Source: Pseudomonas pharyngis (GTDB lineage: Bacteria; Pseudomonadota; Gammaproteobacteria; Pseudomonadales; Pseudomonadaceae). From it: DNA of 64,000 bases. The stretch spans positions 434,001-498,000 of the forward strand of contig NZ_BQID01000003.1 in the NCBI RefSeq assembly GCF_021602345.1. The letters run 5' to 3'. Made by a program: the position numbers and the translations under genes. The notes beneath the pieces were generated by a model. The model searched no databases and was not told where the DNA came from. It saw only the letters and a list, made by a program, of their open reading frames with translations. Of the stretch, positions 25,696 through 33,820 are shown in pieces; the first letter of the stretch is position 1; each line of letters begins with the position of its first letter.

Positions 25696-26127
25696 TCACA
25701 TCGCCAGGCGTTCCAGCGCTTCGCGCAATCGGGTTGGAATCGACACCGGCTGATTGGACGCCCGGTCGACAAACACATGCACGAAGCGCCCGGCGGCACA
25801 GGCCTCGTCTTCTTCGGCCTTGAACACCGCCAGTTCGTATTGCACCGAACTATTACCCAGCTTGCCAACCCGCAAGCCGATCTCGATTCGATCCGGAAAA
25901 GCGATCGAGGCGAAGTAGTCGCAGGACGAACTCACCACAAACCCCACCACCTCGCCGTCATGGATATCCAGCCCTCCGACCTGAATCAGATAGGTGTTCA
26001 CGGCCGTGTCGAAGAAGCTGTAATAGGTGACGTTGTTGACGTGACCGTAGGCGTCGTTGTCATGCCAGCGCGTGGTGATCGGCTGGAAGTGCGGGTAATC
26101 GCTGCGTTGCGGCATCGGGTTGGACAT
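25696..26127 (-). CDS. 4HBT-type acyl-CoA thioesterase
   Basis: 143 aa hotdog-fold thioesterase. The active-site pattern HDNDAYGHVNNVTYYSFFD (residues ~20-38) is the 4-hydroxybenzoyl-CoA thioesterase signature with the catalytic Asp. ATG 26127 has AGGA upstream; an earlier start would overlap the neighbouring gene's leader. It lies 31 bases after the hydroxyacyl-CoA dehydrogenase gene on the same strand, suggesting a shared role in acyl-CoA metabolism, as in the carnitine/acyl-CoA loci of other pseudomonads. Confidence 0.88.
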   Translation of the reverse strand: MSNPMPQRSDYPHFQPITTRWHDNDAYGHVNNVTYYSFFDTAVNTYLIQVGGLDIHDGEVVGFVVSSSCDYFASIAFPDRIEIGLRVGKLGNSSVQYELAVFKAEEDEACAAGRFVHVFVDRASNQPVSIPTRLREALERLAM

Positions 26128-26158
26128 CAGTGTCGATTCCTGGAGTGATCTGCTCAGT

Positions 26159-27382
26159 CTAAAGATAAAAACCCTTGCCGCGCGCCGCCAGCTCGCCAAT
26201 CAATGGCGCCGGCCGCCAGTGATCACCCTGCCGGGTCTCCAGTGCCAGCAATCGCTTGTGAATGTCGGCCAGCCCCTGGTCATCCGCCCAGGCCATCGGC
26301 CCGCCTCTCTCTGCCGGGAAGCCGTAGCCATTCAGATAGACCTGATCGATGTCATGCGCCGACTCGGCAATCCCTTCCTGCAGGATCTTCGCGCCCTCGT
26401 TGACCAACGCCAGCAGGCACCGCTCAAGGATCTCCTCCGAGCCAATATCCCGGCGATGAAACCCCAGGCCTTCGCTGACGTTCAACACCAGCGCATCGAC
26501 CTCGGGATCATGCTCGGCCTGTCGACTGCCCGGCTCGTAGTGGTAATAACCGTTGCCGGACTTCTGACCGAACCGACCCAACTCGCACAGACGGTTATCC
26601 ACTTGAACCTCCGGTGCATCCTGCCCCTTGCCCGCCAGTTCACGGGCACGCCACTCGAGATCGATGCCGACCACGTCGTACATGCGAAACGGCCCCATGG
26701 CAAAACCGAAACTCTGCAACGCCGCATCGACCTGGTGTGGGTACGCCCCTTCAAGCAACATCTTGCGCGCTTCGAGCACATACGGATGCAGCATGCGGTT
26801 GCCGATAAAACCGTGGCAGTTGCCCGACACCACACTGACCTTGCCCATGCGCTTGCCCAGCTCCAGAGCGGCTTCAAGCACAGCCGGAGAAGTTTGTGCG
26901 CCACGGACTATTTCCAGCAACTTCATGATGTGCGCCGGGCTGAAGAAATGCAGGCCCAGCACTTGAGTCGGTCGCCGTGTCGCGGCGGCAATGGCGTCGA
27001 TATCCAGCGCCGAAGTATTGCTCGCCAGCAGCGCCTCGGGTTTCAACACGCCATCGAGCTCGCGGAAGATCTTCTGCTTGAGCTCGAGGTTCTCGTACAC
27101 CGCTTCGATCACCAGGTCGACGTTGCGGATTGCCACATAGTCCGCCGCCGCGCTGACACGGGCAATCCGCGCATCGGCTTCGGCCTGATCGATCCGCCCC
27201 TGTCGCACGTTGTGCGCGTAGGTCTCGGCCACGGTGGACAGCGCCTGCTCAAGCATCTGTGGATTGTTATCGACCCACTGCACTGACACGCCGGCGTTGG
27301 CCAGGCACATGACAATGCCGCGGCCCATGGTGCCGGCGCCGATCACGGCGGCCTGCTGAATAGCGAAGGATGTCTGGCTCAT
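26159..27382 (-). CDS. 3-hydroxyacyl-CoA dehydrogenase
   Basis: 407 aa. The N-terminal Rossmann domain starts AAVIGAGTMGRGIVMCLANAG, with ASNTSALDIDAIA and the catalytic His in LGLHFFSPAHIMKLLEIVRG. GNCHGFIGNRML leads into two C-terminal helical domains (residues ~185-290 and 295-400), so the dimerisation domain is duplicated, as in longer FadB-derived dehydrogenases. It oxidises 3-hydroxyacyl-CoA with NAD+. It is transcribed with the thioesterase. Confidence 0.92.
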   Translation of the reverse strand: MSQTSFAIQQAAVIGAGTMGRGIVMCLANAGVSVQWVDNNPQMLEQALSTVAETYAHNVRQGRIDQAEADARIARVSAAADYVAIRNVDLVIEAVYENLELKQKIFRELDGVLKPEALLASNTSALDIDAIAAATRRPTQVLGLHFFSPAHIMKLLEIVRGAQTSPAVLEAALELGKRMGKVSVVSGNCHGFIGNRMLHPYVLEARKMLLEGAYPHQVDAALQSFGFAMGPFRMYDVVGIDLEWRARELAGKGQDAPEVQVDNRLCELGRFGQKSGNGYYHYEPGSRQAEHDPEVDALVLNVSEGLGFHRRDIGSEEILERCLLALVNEGAKILQEGIAESAHDIDQVYLNGYGFPAERGGPMAWADDQGLADIHKRLLALETRQGDHWRPAPLIGELAARGKGFYL

Positions 27383-27491
27383 GTTGTTCTCTTGTTGGCG
27401 ATCCGAAGACAGCCATCACCATAGTCAGCCACCGGGCATTTTTGAAGTTCATTGCCGTGATGATCGACATTCAGCAGATGGATTCGGAATC

Positions 27492-29420
27492 TCAAAGATG
27501 CGTCTGAGCCCAGGTCCGGACCTCGGCGTAGGGATATTCCTCCAGTGCCGCAAACCCGGAAATGGCCCGGGCCTTGAGCTTGGTAAACAACGGCACGCTA
27601 ATTCCGCACAGAAAACGGGTCAACCGCTCCGCCGACGGAGCACTGCCGGTCAATTGTTGATGCCTGTGGATAAACTCCCCACATAACGCCGCAAAACTTT
27701 TATCCACAAGCGCCGGCAATTCCGGAGGCGCCGGGAGCCGGGCGATGTGCCCGTGACACACCGAGCAATGTCCGCACTGCTGCGGCGCATTGTGATCGCC
27801 AAAATATTCCGCCAGCCGATAGCCGAGACATCGCTCGGTGGCAAACAGCTCGAGCATGGCGTGAATCCGCGCCACTTCGGTTTGTTCATGGCGGGTGAAA
27901 TAGTCATGCAGGTCAGCGCTCAGGGCCTGGCTGTCGAAATCGCCGCGCAGGACGTTGTAGACCTCGGTCATCTGCTTGCTCTCAAGCTCGACCCAGCCCT
28001 TCTCCTGAAAGTAATCCAGCGCTTTCACCACGCGGTTGCGCTCGGCGGAATACTGCTCGTACATCGCCTGGAAATTCACCGTGGCCCAGGTACGCGCGCG
28101 GCTTGAGGTCTGGATGATCGCGGCGACGAAATCCCTGCGTTCACCTTCAAAACGCTCGAGCAACGCCTCGGGCTCCAGCAGGTATTTGAAACGGTACTCG
28201 GCGTAGTACGCGTAGCGCGGGGCAATCAGTCCTCGCAGCTCCAACTGCACCAACAACGTCTTCAAAGGCAACGCGCGAATGTTGCTCTGATCCGCCAGCG
28301 GCCCGAGCAGAAACTCCCATTGGCCTACCGGCGCGGCGGCCTGCAGCTCGTCCAACACATGACGAATGCCCTCCTGTTCCGGCGTGTCGCCATACACGAA
28401 GTTTTCCAGCACGTTGAGGCTGTCGCGGTTGGCCAGTACCAGACAATCAGACGGTTGCCCGTCACGCCCGGCGCGGCCGATTTCCTGGCTGTAGTTTTCG
28501 ATGGATTTGGGCAGGTCGAAATGCACCACGTTGCGGATGTCGCTCTTGTCGATGCCCATACCGAAGGCGATGGTGGCGACGATGCAATCGGACTGCCCGC
28601 CCATGAAGCGCTTCTGGATCGCGTCACGTTGCTCATGGGGCAAACCGGCGTGATAAGCCTCGGCCTGAATGCCATTGCGCTCCAGATGTTCAGCAATCTG
28701 CTCGGCGGTTTTCTGCAGGGTCACGTAGACGATGCTCGGCTGACCTGCGCGCTCGTTCATCCACTCCACCAGACGCCGGCGCTTGTCCTGCCCACGCACC
28801 GGCTCGACCAGCAGATTGAGGTTGGGCCGGTAGAAACCGGTGGTCACCACATCGTCTGCCGCGATGGCGAATTTCGCCTGCATGTCGTCGATGACCTTTG
28901 GCGTTGCGGTGGCGGTCAGCAGCAGGGTTTGCGGGATGTTGAACTGGCGCTGGTAGTCCGGCAGCTTGAGGTAGTCGGGGCGGAAGTTGTGGCCCCACTC
29001 GGAGATGCAGTGCGCCTCATCCACCACCAGCAGCGAGATCGGCACCTGCTGCAAAAAGTTGCGAAAGCGCTCGTTCTTCAAACGCTCCACGGAAATCATC
29101 AGGATCTTCAGTTCGCCCGAACGGGCGCGGGCCATCACATCGTTGGCGGCTTCGCGGCTCTGCGCCGAATCGATGCTGCCTGCGGATATCCCGTGCCGGC
29201 GCAAAAACTCGAGCTGATCCTGCATCAGCGCCAGCAACGGTGAGACCACCAGCGTCAGGTGCGGCAGCAAGAGTGCCGGGACCTGGTAACAAAGGGATTT
29301 GCCGGAGCCGGTGGGAAATATCGCGGCTGCCGAGCGCCCGGCGAGAACAGCGCTGATCGCGGCCTCCTGACCGGGTCGAAACTGTGGATAACCGAAAACC
29401 TGTTCCAGGGTGTTGTGCAT
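27492..29420 (-). CDS. RecQ-family ATP-dependent DNA helicase
   Basis: 642 aa. Helicase motifs are motif 0 FGYPQFRPGQ, Walker A TGSGKS, DEAHC, LTATATP, and motif VI QEIGRAGRDGQ. The RecQ-Ct zinc site has Cys in ERCLGYR and CGHCSVC (residues ~540-570). There is no recognisable HRDC domain after it; the C terminus is a ~70-residue helical region instead. It is a 3'-5' helicase of the RecQ family, possibly a second paralog distinct from the HRDC-bearing RecQ. Confidence 0.92.
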   Translation of the reverse strand: MHNTLEQVFGYPQFRPGQEAAISAVLAGRSAAAIFPTGSGKSLCYQVPALLLPHLTLVVSPLLALMQDQLEFLRRHGISAGSIDSAQSREAANDVMARARSGELKILMISVERLKNERFRNFLQQVPISLLVVDEAHCISEWGHNFRPDYLKLPDYQRQFNIPQTLLLTATATPKVIDDMQAKFAIAADDVVTTGFYRPNLNLLVEPVRGQDKRRRLVEWMNERAGQPSIVYVTLQKTAEQIAEHLERNGIQAEAYHAGLPHEQRDAIQKRFMGGQSDCIVATIAFGMGIDKSDIRNVVHFDLPKSIENYSQEIGRAGRDGQPSDCLVLANRDSLNVLENFVYGDTPEQEGIRHVLDELQAAAPVGQWEFLLGPLADQSNIRALPLKTLLVQLELRGLIAPRYAYYAEYRFKYLLEPEALLERFEGERRDFVAAIIQTSSRARTWATVNFQAMYEQYSAERNRVVKALDYFQEKGWVELESKQMTEVYNVLRGDFDSQALSADLHDYFTRHEQTEVARIHAMLELFATERCLGYRLAEYFGDHNAPQQCGHCSVCHGHIARLPAPPELPALVDKSFAALCGEFIHRHQQLTGSAPSAERLTRFLCGISVPLFTKLKARAISGFAALEEYPYAEVRTWAQTHL

Positions 29421-29549
29421 TCGCTGTCACTCCGTTGACCGCTGTGATGCCAACAGCCTAGCGGGCGATCGCAGCGCGTCGAGAATAGGTCGGGGGTCAA
29501 ATCGATACGGGATGATACAGCGTCGACGGCACGGTCAAGGGATCAAACA

Positions 29550-29652
29550 AATGAAACACTTTGTTCATCGCCGGGTGAAGCGATCCGAGGGTAATGTCCG
29601 TCACGCCTTGAGCCAGGACGGCCAATGCGCATGGATTTTTACCAAGGAGTGA
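29550..29652 (+). CDS. possible 33-residue leader ORF upstream of the small lipoprotein
   Basis: An ATG near 29550 opens a short basic frame (MKHFVHRRVKRSEGN...) that ends at the TGA inside the lipoprotein's ribosome binding site, as a coupled leader would. Only a weak AAGG is seen ten bases upstream. It may be chance. Confidence 0.2.
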
Positions 29653-29654
29653 AC

Positions 29655-29789
29655 ATGTCGAACAACTTGAAACTGCCCCTCGCCCTGATCTTTGCCTCCC
29701 TGCTGCTGGGAGGCTGCACCCCCTCTCCCGACGACTTTCCGCCGATCCTGGCCAGCGCCGTGACCGTCACCGCAGCGCCCTCGACTTAA
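29655..29789 (+). CDS. small lipoprotein
   Basis: 44 aa. A signal sequence with lipobox ASLLLGGC puts the acylated Cys at residue 20 or so, followed by a 24-residue Pro/Ser/Thr/Ala-rich tail (TPSPDDFPPILAS...). AAGGAG lies five bases before the ATG, an excellent ribosome site. The mature part is too short for an enzyme and resembles entericidin-size lipoproteins without matching them. Function unknown. Confidence 0.65.
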   Translation: MSNNLKLPLALIFASLLLGGCTPSPDDFPPILASAVTVTAAPST

Positions 29790-29806
29790 CCCCCGCAAGC
29801 GCTGTG

Positions 29807-30310
29807 TCAGGGCCGCAATACGGCTACCCGCAATTGCTCATCCAGTACCCGTTCATGCACATCGAGGCTCTGGCTCGCCCATCGTGCATGAGCCGGGCTG
29901 ATATCGCCGGTGAAGGCTGCCGCCAGTTGACGCAAGTCGGCAACGCTGCGCACCCGGGGGCAAAATGCTTTCTCGTCGCAGTGAGTGCTGGCATTGCGGT
30001 AGGTGTTGAGCAAGCGATCCCACAGACCGTCGCGTACTTGTCTGATCGACTTGAGCTGCATTGGCTGCACGCCCAGTCGTTGCGTGAGTCCCGGTTCGTC
30101 CAGGGCTTCGCTCGCCAGCAGAGCCTTGCCGAAAACCAGCACTTCAGCACGGGCAGCTGTGTCGATGTCGGCCTGAGTGGCAAGCGCGTCGGGCCAACCG
30201 GTGCGCTCCAGGTTGGCAAGCAGCAACCCGTTGCCCGTGTCGGAGGCCAACGCCAAACGACAGCCACTCACCCACAGCAAAACGATCGAGGCCATTCGTA
30301 GCCACTGCAT
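29807..30310 (-). CDS. secreted protein of unknown function
   Basis: 167 aa with signal peptide (MQWLRMASIVLLWVSGCRLALA). The mature part is helical and hydrophilic, with two Cys (HCDEKAFCPRV) spaced to form a disulfide in the periplasm. SLDVHERVLDEQLR near the C terminus looks amphipathic. I do not recognise the family. It converges on the small lipoprotein gene. Confidence 0.65.
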   Translation of the reverse strand: MQWLRMASIVLLWVSGCRLALASDTGNGLLLANLERTGWPDALATQADIDTAARAEVLVFGKALLASEALDEPGLTQRLGVQPMQLKSIRQVRDGLWDRLLNTYRNASTHCDEKAFCPRVRSVADLRQLAAAFTGDISPAHARWASQSLDVHERVLDEQLRVAVLRP

Positions 30311-30518
30311 ACCTAATTCCCTTTAAGCGTGTGTCGGACATTTGGAAACGACCTACGGATTCTGGCGCGCACCATACAGAGGTTTACTTTGAAACGCCTG
30401 ATAATCACGTCGGAAAATTCGCCAATAAGGGTTTGGCTTTGAAAAACCGAAAAAACATGTAGGGCAAATGCCCATATCGTGGAAAAAACCCTTACGAAAT
30501 CTGTCCATTGCGGCCGTC

Positions 30519-30548
30519 TTGTCCCACTCGACGGCGCCCTTCTATAGT
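30519..30548 (+). promoter_or_regulatory. sigma-70-like promoter of the first small paralog
   Basis: TTGTCC (30519-30524) and TATAGT (30543-30548) are spaced 18 bp, about 60 bases before the ATG at 30615. Upstream, GGGCA-AA-TGCCC near 30457 is a small palindrome. The remaining gap from 30311 shows AT-richer sequence and nothing else recognisable. Confidence 0.45.
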
Positions 30549-30614
30549 GGCCGGCGCGACTGAAAACACTGTGTCGGCCCACCGAAGCGACTTCGTAAAG
30601 GACACGCCTCAATC

Positions 30615-30896
30615 ATGAACATGTTCACACCGCTGAATACTCGTTTTCGCCCTCTCAAGACCTGCGACGGCGACAACCCGGTAATGGTCATCGACACCGC
30701 TGCAACAGCGGGTGACCTGCTCAATGCCGCCGATCAACGTCTGCGCGCGGCCAGCGATCTGCTGGAAACTCTTTACTGCTTGTGTTTCAAACAGGCCGAT
30801 GTGAAAGACATTCCCAACATCGTCAATGCGCTTTATTTATTGACCCAAGACGGTTGTGACTTGTTGGAAGTTGCCAGACAACGAATAAACAACTAA
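30615..30896 (+). CDS. small helical protein, paralog of the gene at 32474
   Basis: 93 aa. The conserved core is VMVIDT followed by LLNAADQRLRAASDLLETLYCLCFKQ, then DVKDIPNIVNALYLLTQDG and DLLEVARQR, predicted all-helical and cytosolic. It shares these blocks nearly residue for residue with the 99-aa protein at 32474-32773. It resembles the small Pseudomonas families annotated as DUF3077/DUF6124, but I cannot assign it firmly. It lies just upstream of the serine-hydrolase-like gene and probably shares its promoter. Confidence 0.65.
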   Translation: MNMFTPLNTRFRPLKTCDGDNPVMVIDTAATAGDLLNAADQRLRAASDLLETLYCLCFKQADVKDIPNIVNALYLLTQDGCDLLEVARQRINN

Positions 30897-30998
30897 CGCC
30901 GCCAGCCACATTTACAAAGTTCGCAACAACCCTTCGCTTCCATTACTACAAAGTTTACAACTAGCCTGATTGCTCTTATATCAACCGAGAGCAACAAC

Positions 30999-32126
30999 AT
31001 GACTACGTTAACTATTTTCTTCTGCGGTACAGGTTCTACAAAGTTTGATAATGCACACGTTAACTATTGGAATGGGGAATTGGTCTCAACACTGGCCGCT
31101 CACCACACCGGGCGCGAGTTCGCCGACTGGATCGTGGTCGACGGCCCCGGCACCAGCAACCTGCAAGCCGATGAACTGTTCACCCAGTCGAAGGACTACG
31201 GCCTCAGTGGCACCTTGTTCGGCAAGGGCTGGGAGGAAAACGTCCAGCACGCGATGAACATCATCAAAGGCCAATGTGACTGGCAGCGCGAACAACTGAC
31301 CGAAGCGGAATACAACCGCCTCAAAGCCGCCGGCATTCCGATTGAAGATGTAAAAGTCGAAGGTTCCTGGCTGTGGCGTAAATATAACTATGGCGATCGC
31401 AGCGTCACGCAACAGAAGTTACAGGAGCAAATTATCAAAACCTTTCGCAAGGACGGTGTTATTCCAACAAAAGTCAATCTGGTGGGCTGGAGCCGTGGCG
31501 GTATCAGTTGTCATATGCTGGCCAATGCCATGTTTAACGACAGTGCACTGAAAAACATTCCAGTGAATATCTTTGCCATCGACCCGGTGCCGGGCATCGG
31601 TAACTTTCAGGAACACCGGGTAAAGCTCAATAGCAACGTAAAAGAATATGTGGGTTTCTATGCGCGGGATGAGCGCTCCAAGGGTTTCAGTTGTGTCATT
31701 CCGCAAACCGCGACCGGCACCAAGACCAGCATCTTCCCCATGCCCGGCCGTCACGCCACCCTGGTCGGCAACGCCTCCGCCGACGGCAACAGTGGTCCAA
31801 AAGTGCTGGCCGAACCCGGCCTCATCGTCCGTCACTTTGCCGAGGTCTGCCTGAAACGCTGGGGCACCGTCCTCGACAAAAACCTCAACCTCAGCGACAC
31901 CGATCTTCGCAACCACACCGCCGCCATCGTCAACGCGGCAGCGAAATACAAGGCCATGGAAAAGTGTTCCTACACCTGGTTCACCGAACTGGATCAAGGC
32001 GAACGCTACGTATCGCTGGGCAGCAAAGGCGTTCCGTTCTCGACGGTGAAAGGCGCGATCTACACCCCGGCGACCGGGCTGACGACGAGTGTGCTGGATG
32101 TTGAGGGGTATCGGGCTATTCGTTAA
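30999..32126 (+). CDS. alpha/beta-hydrolase-like protein with GWSRGG nucleophile elbow
   Basis: 375 aa without a signal peptide. The first strand IFFCGTGST resembles the FFxGTGN opening of DUF2235/Tle-type lipases. The nucleophile elbow is GWSRGG with Ser165; D195 (IFAIDPVPG) and H252 (PGRHATLVGN) complete a credible triad. The 5' half is AT-richer than its neighbours, a sign of transfer. A lipase or esterase, perhaps a toxin or effector, is the best guess; no vgrG, PAAR or secretion gene is nearby. It sits between two small paralogous genes. Confidence 0.65.
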   Translation: MTTLTIFFCGTGSTKFDNAHVNYWNGELVSTLAAHHTGREFADWIVVDGPGTSNLQADELFTQSKDYGLSGTLFGKGWEENVQHAMNIIKGQCDWQREQLTEAEYNRLKAAGIPIEDVKVEGSWLWRKYNYGDRSVTQQKLQEQIIKTFRKDGVIPTKVNLVGWSRGGISCHMLANAMFNDSALKNIPVNIFAIDPVPGIGNFQEHRVKLNSNVKEYVGFYARDERSKGFSCVIPQTATGTKTSIFPMPGRHATLVGNASADGNSGPKVLAEPGLIVRHFAEVCLKRWGTVLDKNLNLSDTDLRNHTAAIVNAAAKYKAMEKCSYTWFTELDQGERYVSLGSKGVPFSTVKGAIYTPATGLTTSVLDVEGYRAIR

Positions 32127-32141
32127 AAACCGTGATTGATC

Positions 32142-32181
32142 TGTAGGAACGGACTGCCGGAATATGCATCCCGTTCCTACA
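32142..32181. repeat. short inverted repeat after the hydrolase gene
   Basis: TGTAGGAACGG (32142-32152) and CCGTTCCTACA (32171-32181) are perfect complements with an 18-base loop. It is REP-like or a terminator without a T run. The rest of the gap to 32473 shows nothing I can name. Confidence 0.5.
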
Positions 32182-32473
32182 CGTAGCGGCGCCTTGTCTT
32201 CTATCGGCGCCAGTGGGCCGAAACCTATAGTTGTGACTGTCGCTGCCAATTCAGCGACTCGGGCTTGGTCACCCGAATGGAACATGCATTCGCGTCCGCT
32301 GTATGCTGCCGGCACTCAATTGCCAGTAGCGTTATGGTGGCTGTGTTTGGGACGCTTCCGAGCGTGCCGGGTATGTGCATGATCCTCACCGGTTGACCAA
32401 CCCGAACACAGTCGCCTCCAGTCGCTTGGTCACGATGTGGTGGCTTCATTCGAAGCAATTGAGGATCTAAAAA

Positions 32474-32773
32474 ATGAAATCATGGAACGAGCTCCACTCC
32501 GATCGCTACCGCCCACTCGACTCCAACCTCACCGACACCAAGCCCCTGGTCATCGACACCGAAGCCAACCCGCAAGACATCCTCGAATGCGCCGTCCAGC
32601 GCCTGCGCGCCTCAAGCGACCTGCTGCAAACCCTCTACTGCCTCTGCTTCAAACACGCCGACGTCGAAGACATCCCGCACATCACCCACGCGCTCTACCT
32701 TCTCACCAAAGACGGCTATGACCTGCTCCAGGTCGCCCAGCAGCGAATGCTCAACTGGAAAGCGCCGGCCTGA
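32474..32773 (+). CDS. small helical protein, paralog of the gene at 30615
   Basis: 99 aa with the same core as its upstream paralog: PLVIDTEANPQDIL, QRLRASSDLLQTLYCLCFKHADV, IPHITHALYLLTKDGYDLLQVAQQR. The end is extended by NWKAPA. Its base composition is GC-rich, unlike the hydrolase between the two copies, so it may be the resident copy and the other the acquired one, or the reverse. Function unknown; small size and helical content fit a regulator, chaperone or immunity role. Confidence 0.65.
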   Translation: MKSWNELHSDRYRPLDSNLTDTKPLVIDTEANPQDILECAVQRLRASSDLLQTLYCLCFKHADVEDIPHITHALYLLTKDGYDLLQVAQQRMLNWKAPA

Positions 32774-32871
32774 CGGACTCCTCGGGCAGGCGTGTTCATG
32801 GCTAGAACTGCCTGCCTCTATCTCGAACACTGACGCTGACATCTCCGGCGCAAAACTTAAGGATCAGAATT

Positions 32872-32899
32872 TTGCAAACTATTATTGATTGCGTACGAT
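32872..32899 (+). promoter_or_regulatory. sigma-70-like promoter of the toxin-antitoxin pair
   Basis: TTGCAA (32872-32877) and TACGAT (32894-32899) are spaced 16 bp, 33 bases before the antitoxin ATG. Such operons are usually autorepressed by the antitoxin. Confidence 0.45.
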
Positions 32900-32931
32900 G
32901 GGAGCCATTGTTCAACCAAGGGCTTGCCTTC

Positions 32932-33375
32932 ATGACCACTGAAACCATTGATCACAGCACTCTCACGCGGCTGTTTGAGAACGGTTCGATCAGTAGCGCA
33001 CATATCGTCGCCAAACCGGGTGGCTGGTCGATTCAGATTCAGCAAGGAAGCAAAGAATACTCACTGACCGCACAACGCAGTGGCCAGGTACGTCTGTTCA
33101 AGCGGCTTGAAACACTGGTGACCTACCTGCAAGGAGTGGGCATCAATCACTTCGATGTGGACGCCTCCAGTTATGACCCTCTTCAGATAAAAACCTATGC
33201 CCGCCCTGATCGCGCCGAAGCGATGAAACAAGCTCATGAAGCAGCTGCGTATGAAGAATGGGTCAAGCAACAGGTACAAATAAGCATTGATGACCCAAGA
33301 CCCAGCGTCAGCGATGAAGACGCTCGCAGGATATTTGCCGCCAAACGGGATGCCCTTCGTCAGCGAGCACGTTGA
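32932..33375 (+). CDS. two-domain antitoxin of a ParE/RelE-type pair
   Basis: 147 aa from ATG 32932. The first ~80 residues form a compact alpha/beta domain (SISSAHIVAKPGGWSIQIQQGSKEYSLTAQRSGQVRLFKRLETLVTYLQ split by turns) that may bind DNA. The C-terminal ~55 residues are helical (AMKQAHEAAAYEEWVKQQV, SDEDARRIFAAKRDALRQ) and look like the toxin-wrapping part of PaaA/StbD-type antitoxins. Its TGA overlaps the toxin ATG by one base (TGATG), so the two are coupled. It is longer than most antitoxins of the class. Confidence 0.75.
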   Translation: MTTETIDHSTLTRLFENGSISSAHIVAKPGGWSIQIQQGSKEYSLTAQRSGQVRLFKRLETLVTYLQGVGINHFDVDASSYDPLQIKTYARPDRAEAMKQAHEAAAYEEWVKQQVQISIDDPRPSVSDEDARRIFAAKRDALRQRAR

Positions 33376-33647
33376 TGAGGTTGGTCTGGCGCCAAGAAGC
33401 GCTGGATGACCGAGACAACATCATGGAGCGTATCGGCCAGGAAAATCCCGCTGCAGCGATTGAACTTGATGAGGCTTTCGAACTGAAAGGAGAAAGCGCT
33501 CGGCAGCACCCAGCCCTGTACCGAAAAGGTATCGCGGGAGATACCCGCGAAATCGTCGTCACTCCAAACTACGTCATCATCTACACAGTCAAAGTTGATG
33601 TTGTGGAAGTGCTACGAGTGCTGCATACCAGACGGCAATGGCCATGA
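33375..33647 (+). CDS. RelE/ParE-superfamily toxin
   Basis: 90 aa. MRLVWRQEALDDRDNIMERIGQENP is the standard ParE/RelE opening (W-x-x-x-A-x-x-D-x-x-x-I). The later GDTREIVVTPNYVIIYTVKVDVVEVLRVLHTRRQWP gives the C-terminal strands and conserved His-Thr/Arg-Arg end. Family members either poison gyrase (ParE) or cut ribosome-bound mRNA (RelE); the sequence does not decide which. An imperfect hairpin (33661-33695, AATGCT/AGCATT with AGGAG/CTCCT) follows. Confidence 0.85.
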   Translation: MRLVWRQEALDDRDNIMERIGQENPAAAIELDEAFELKGESARQHPALYRKGIAGDTREIVVTPNYVIIYTVKVDVVEVLRVLHTRRQWP

Positions 33648-33770
33648 TGGCTGGAGGGAAAATGCTTAGGAGTTCACGGCTCCTTAAGTAGCATTATTCT
33701 GGCTGTTTAACGCGGATTCTGCGGGAATAATGGCAGTTGATCTGACAATGAAGTCCAACCCATCACCCAC

Positions 33771-33798
33771 AAAAAAGCCGCCCTCAAGAGGCGGCTTT
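33771..33798 (-). terminator. intrinsic terminator of pckA
   Basis: AAAAAAGCCGCC-CTCAAGA-GGCGGCTTT; on the minus strand the stem is followed by a T run, 23 bases past the pckA stop. Confidence 0.88.
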
Positions 33799-33820
33799 CT
33801 CATTCGCTACAAACCCAGTC

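Noticed and set aside
32182-32473. Open frame between the hydrolase and the second small paralog
   Set aside because: No ribosome site or recognisable sequence, and it starts within the inverted repeat; left as non-coding.
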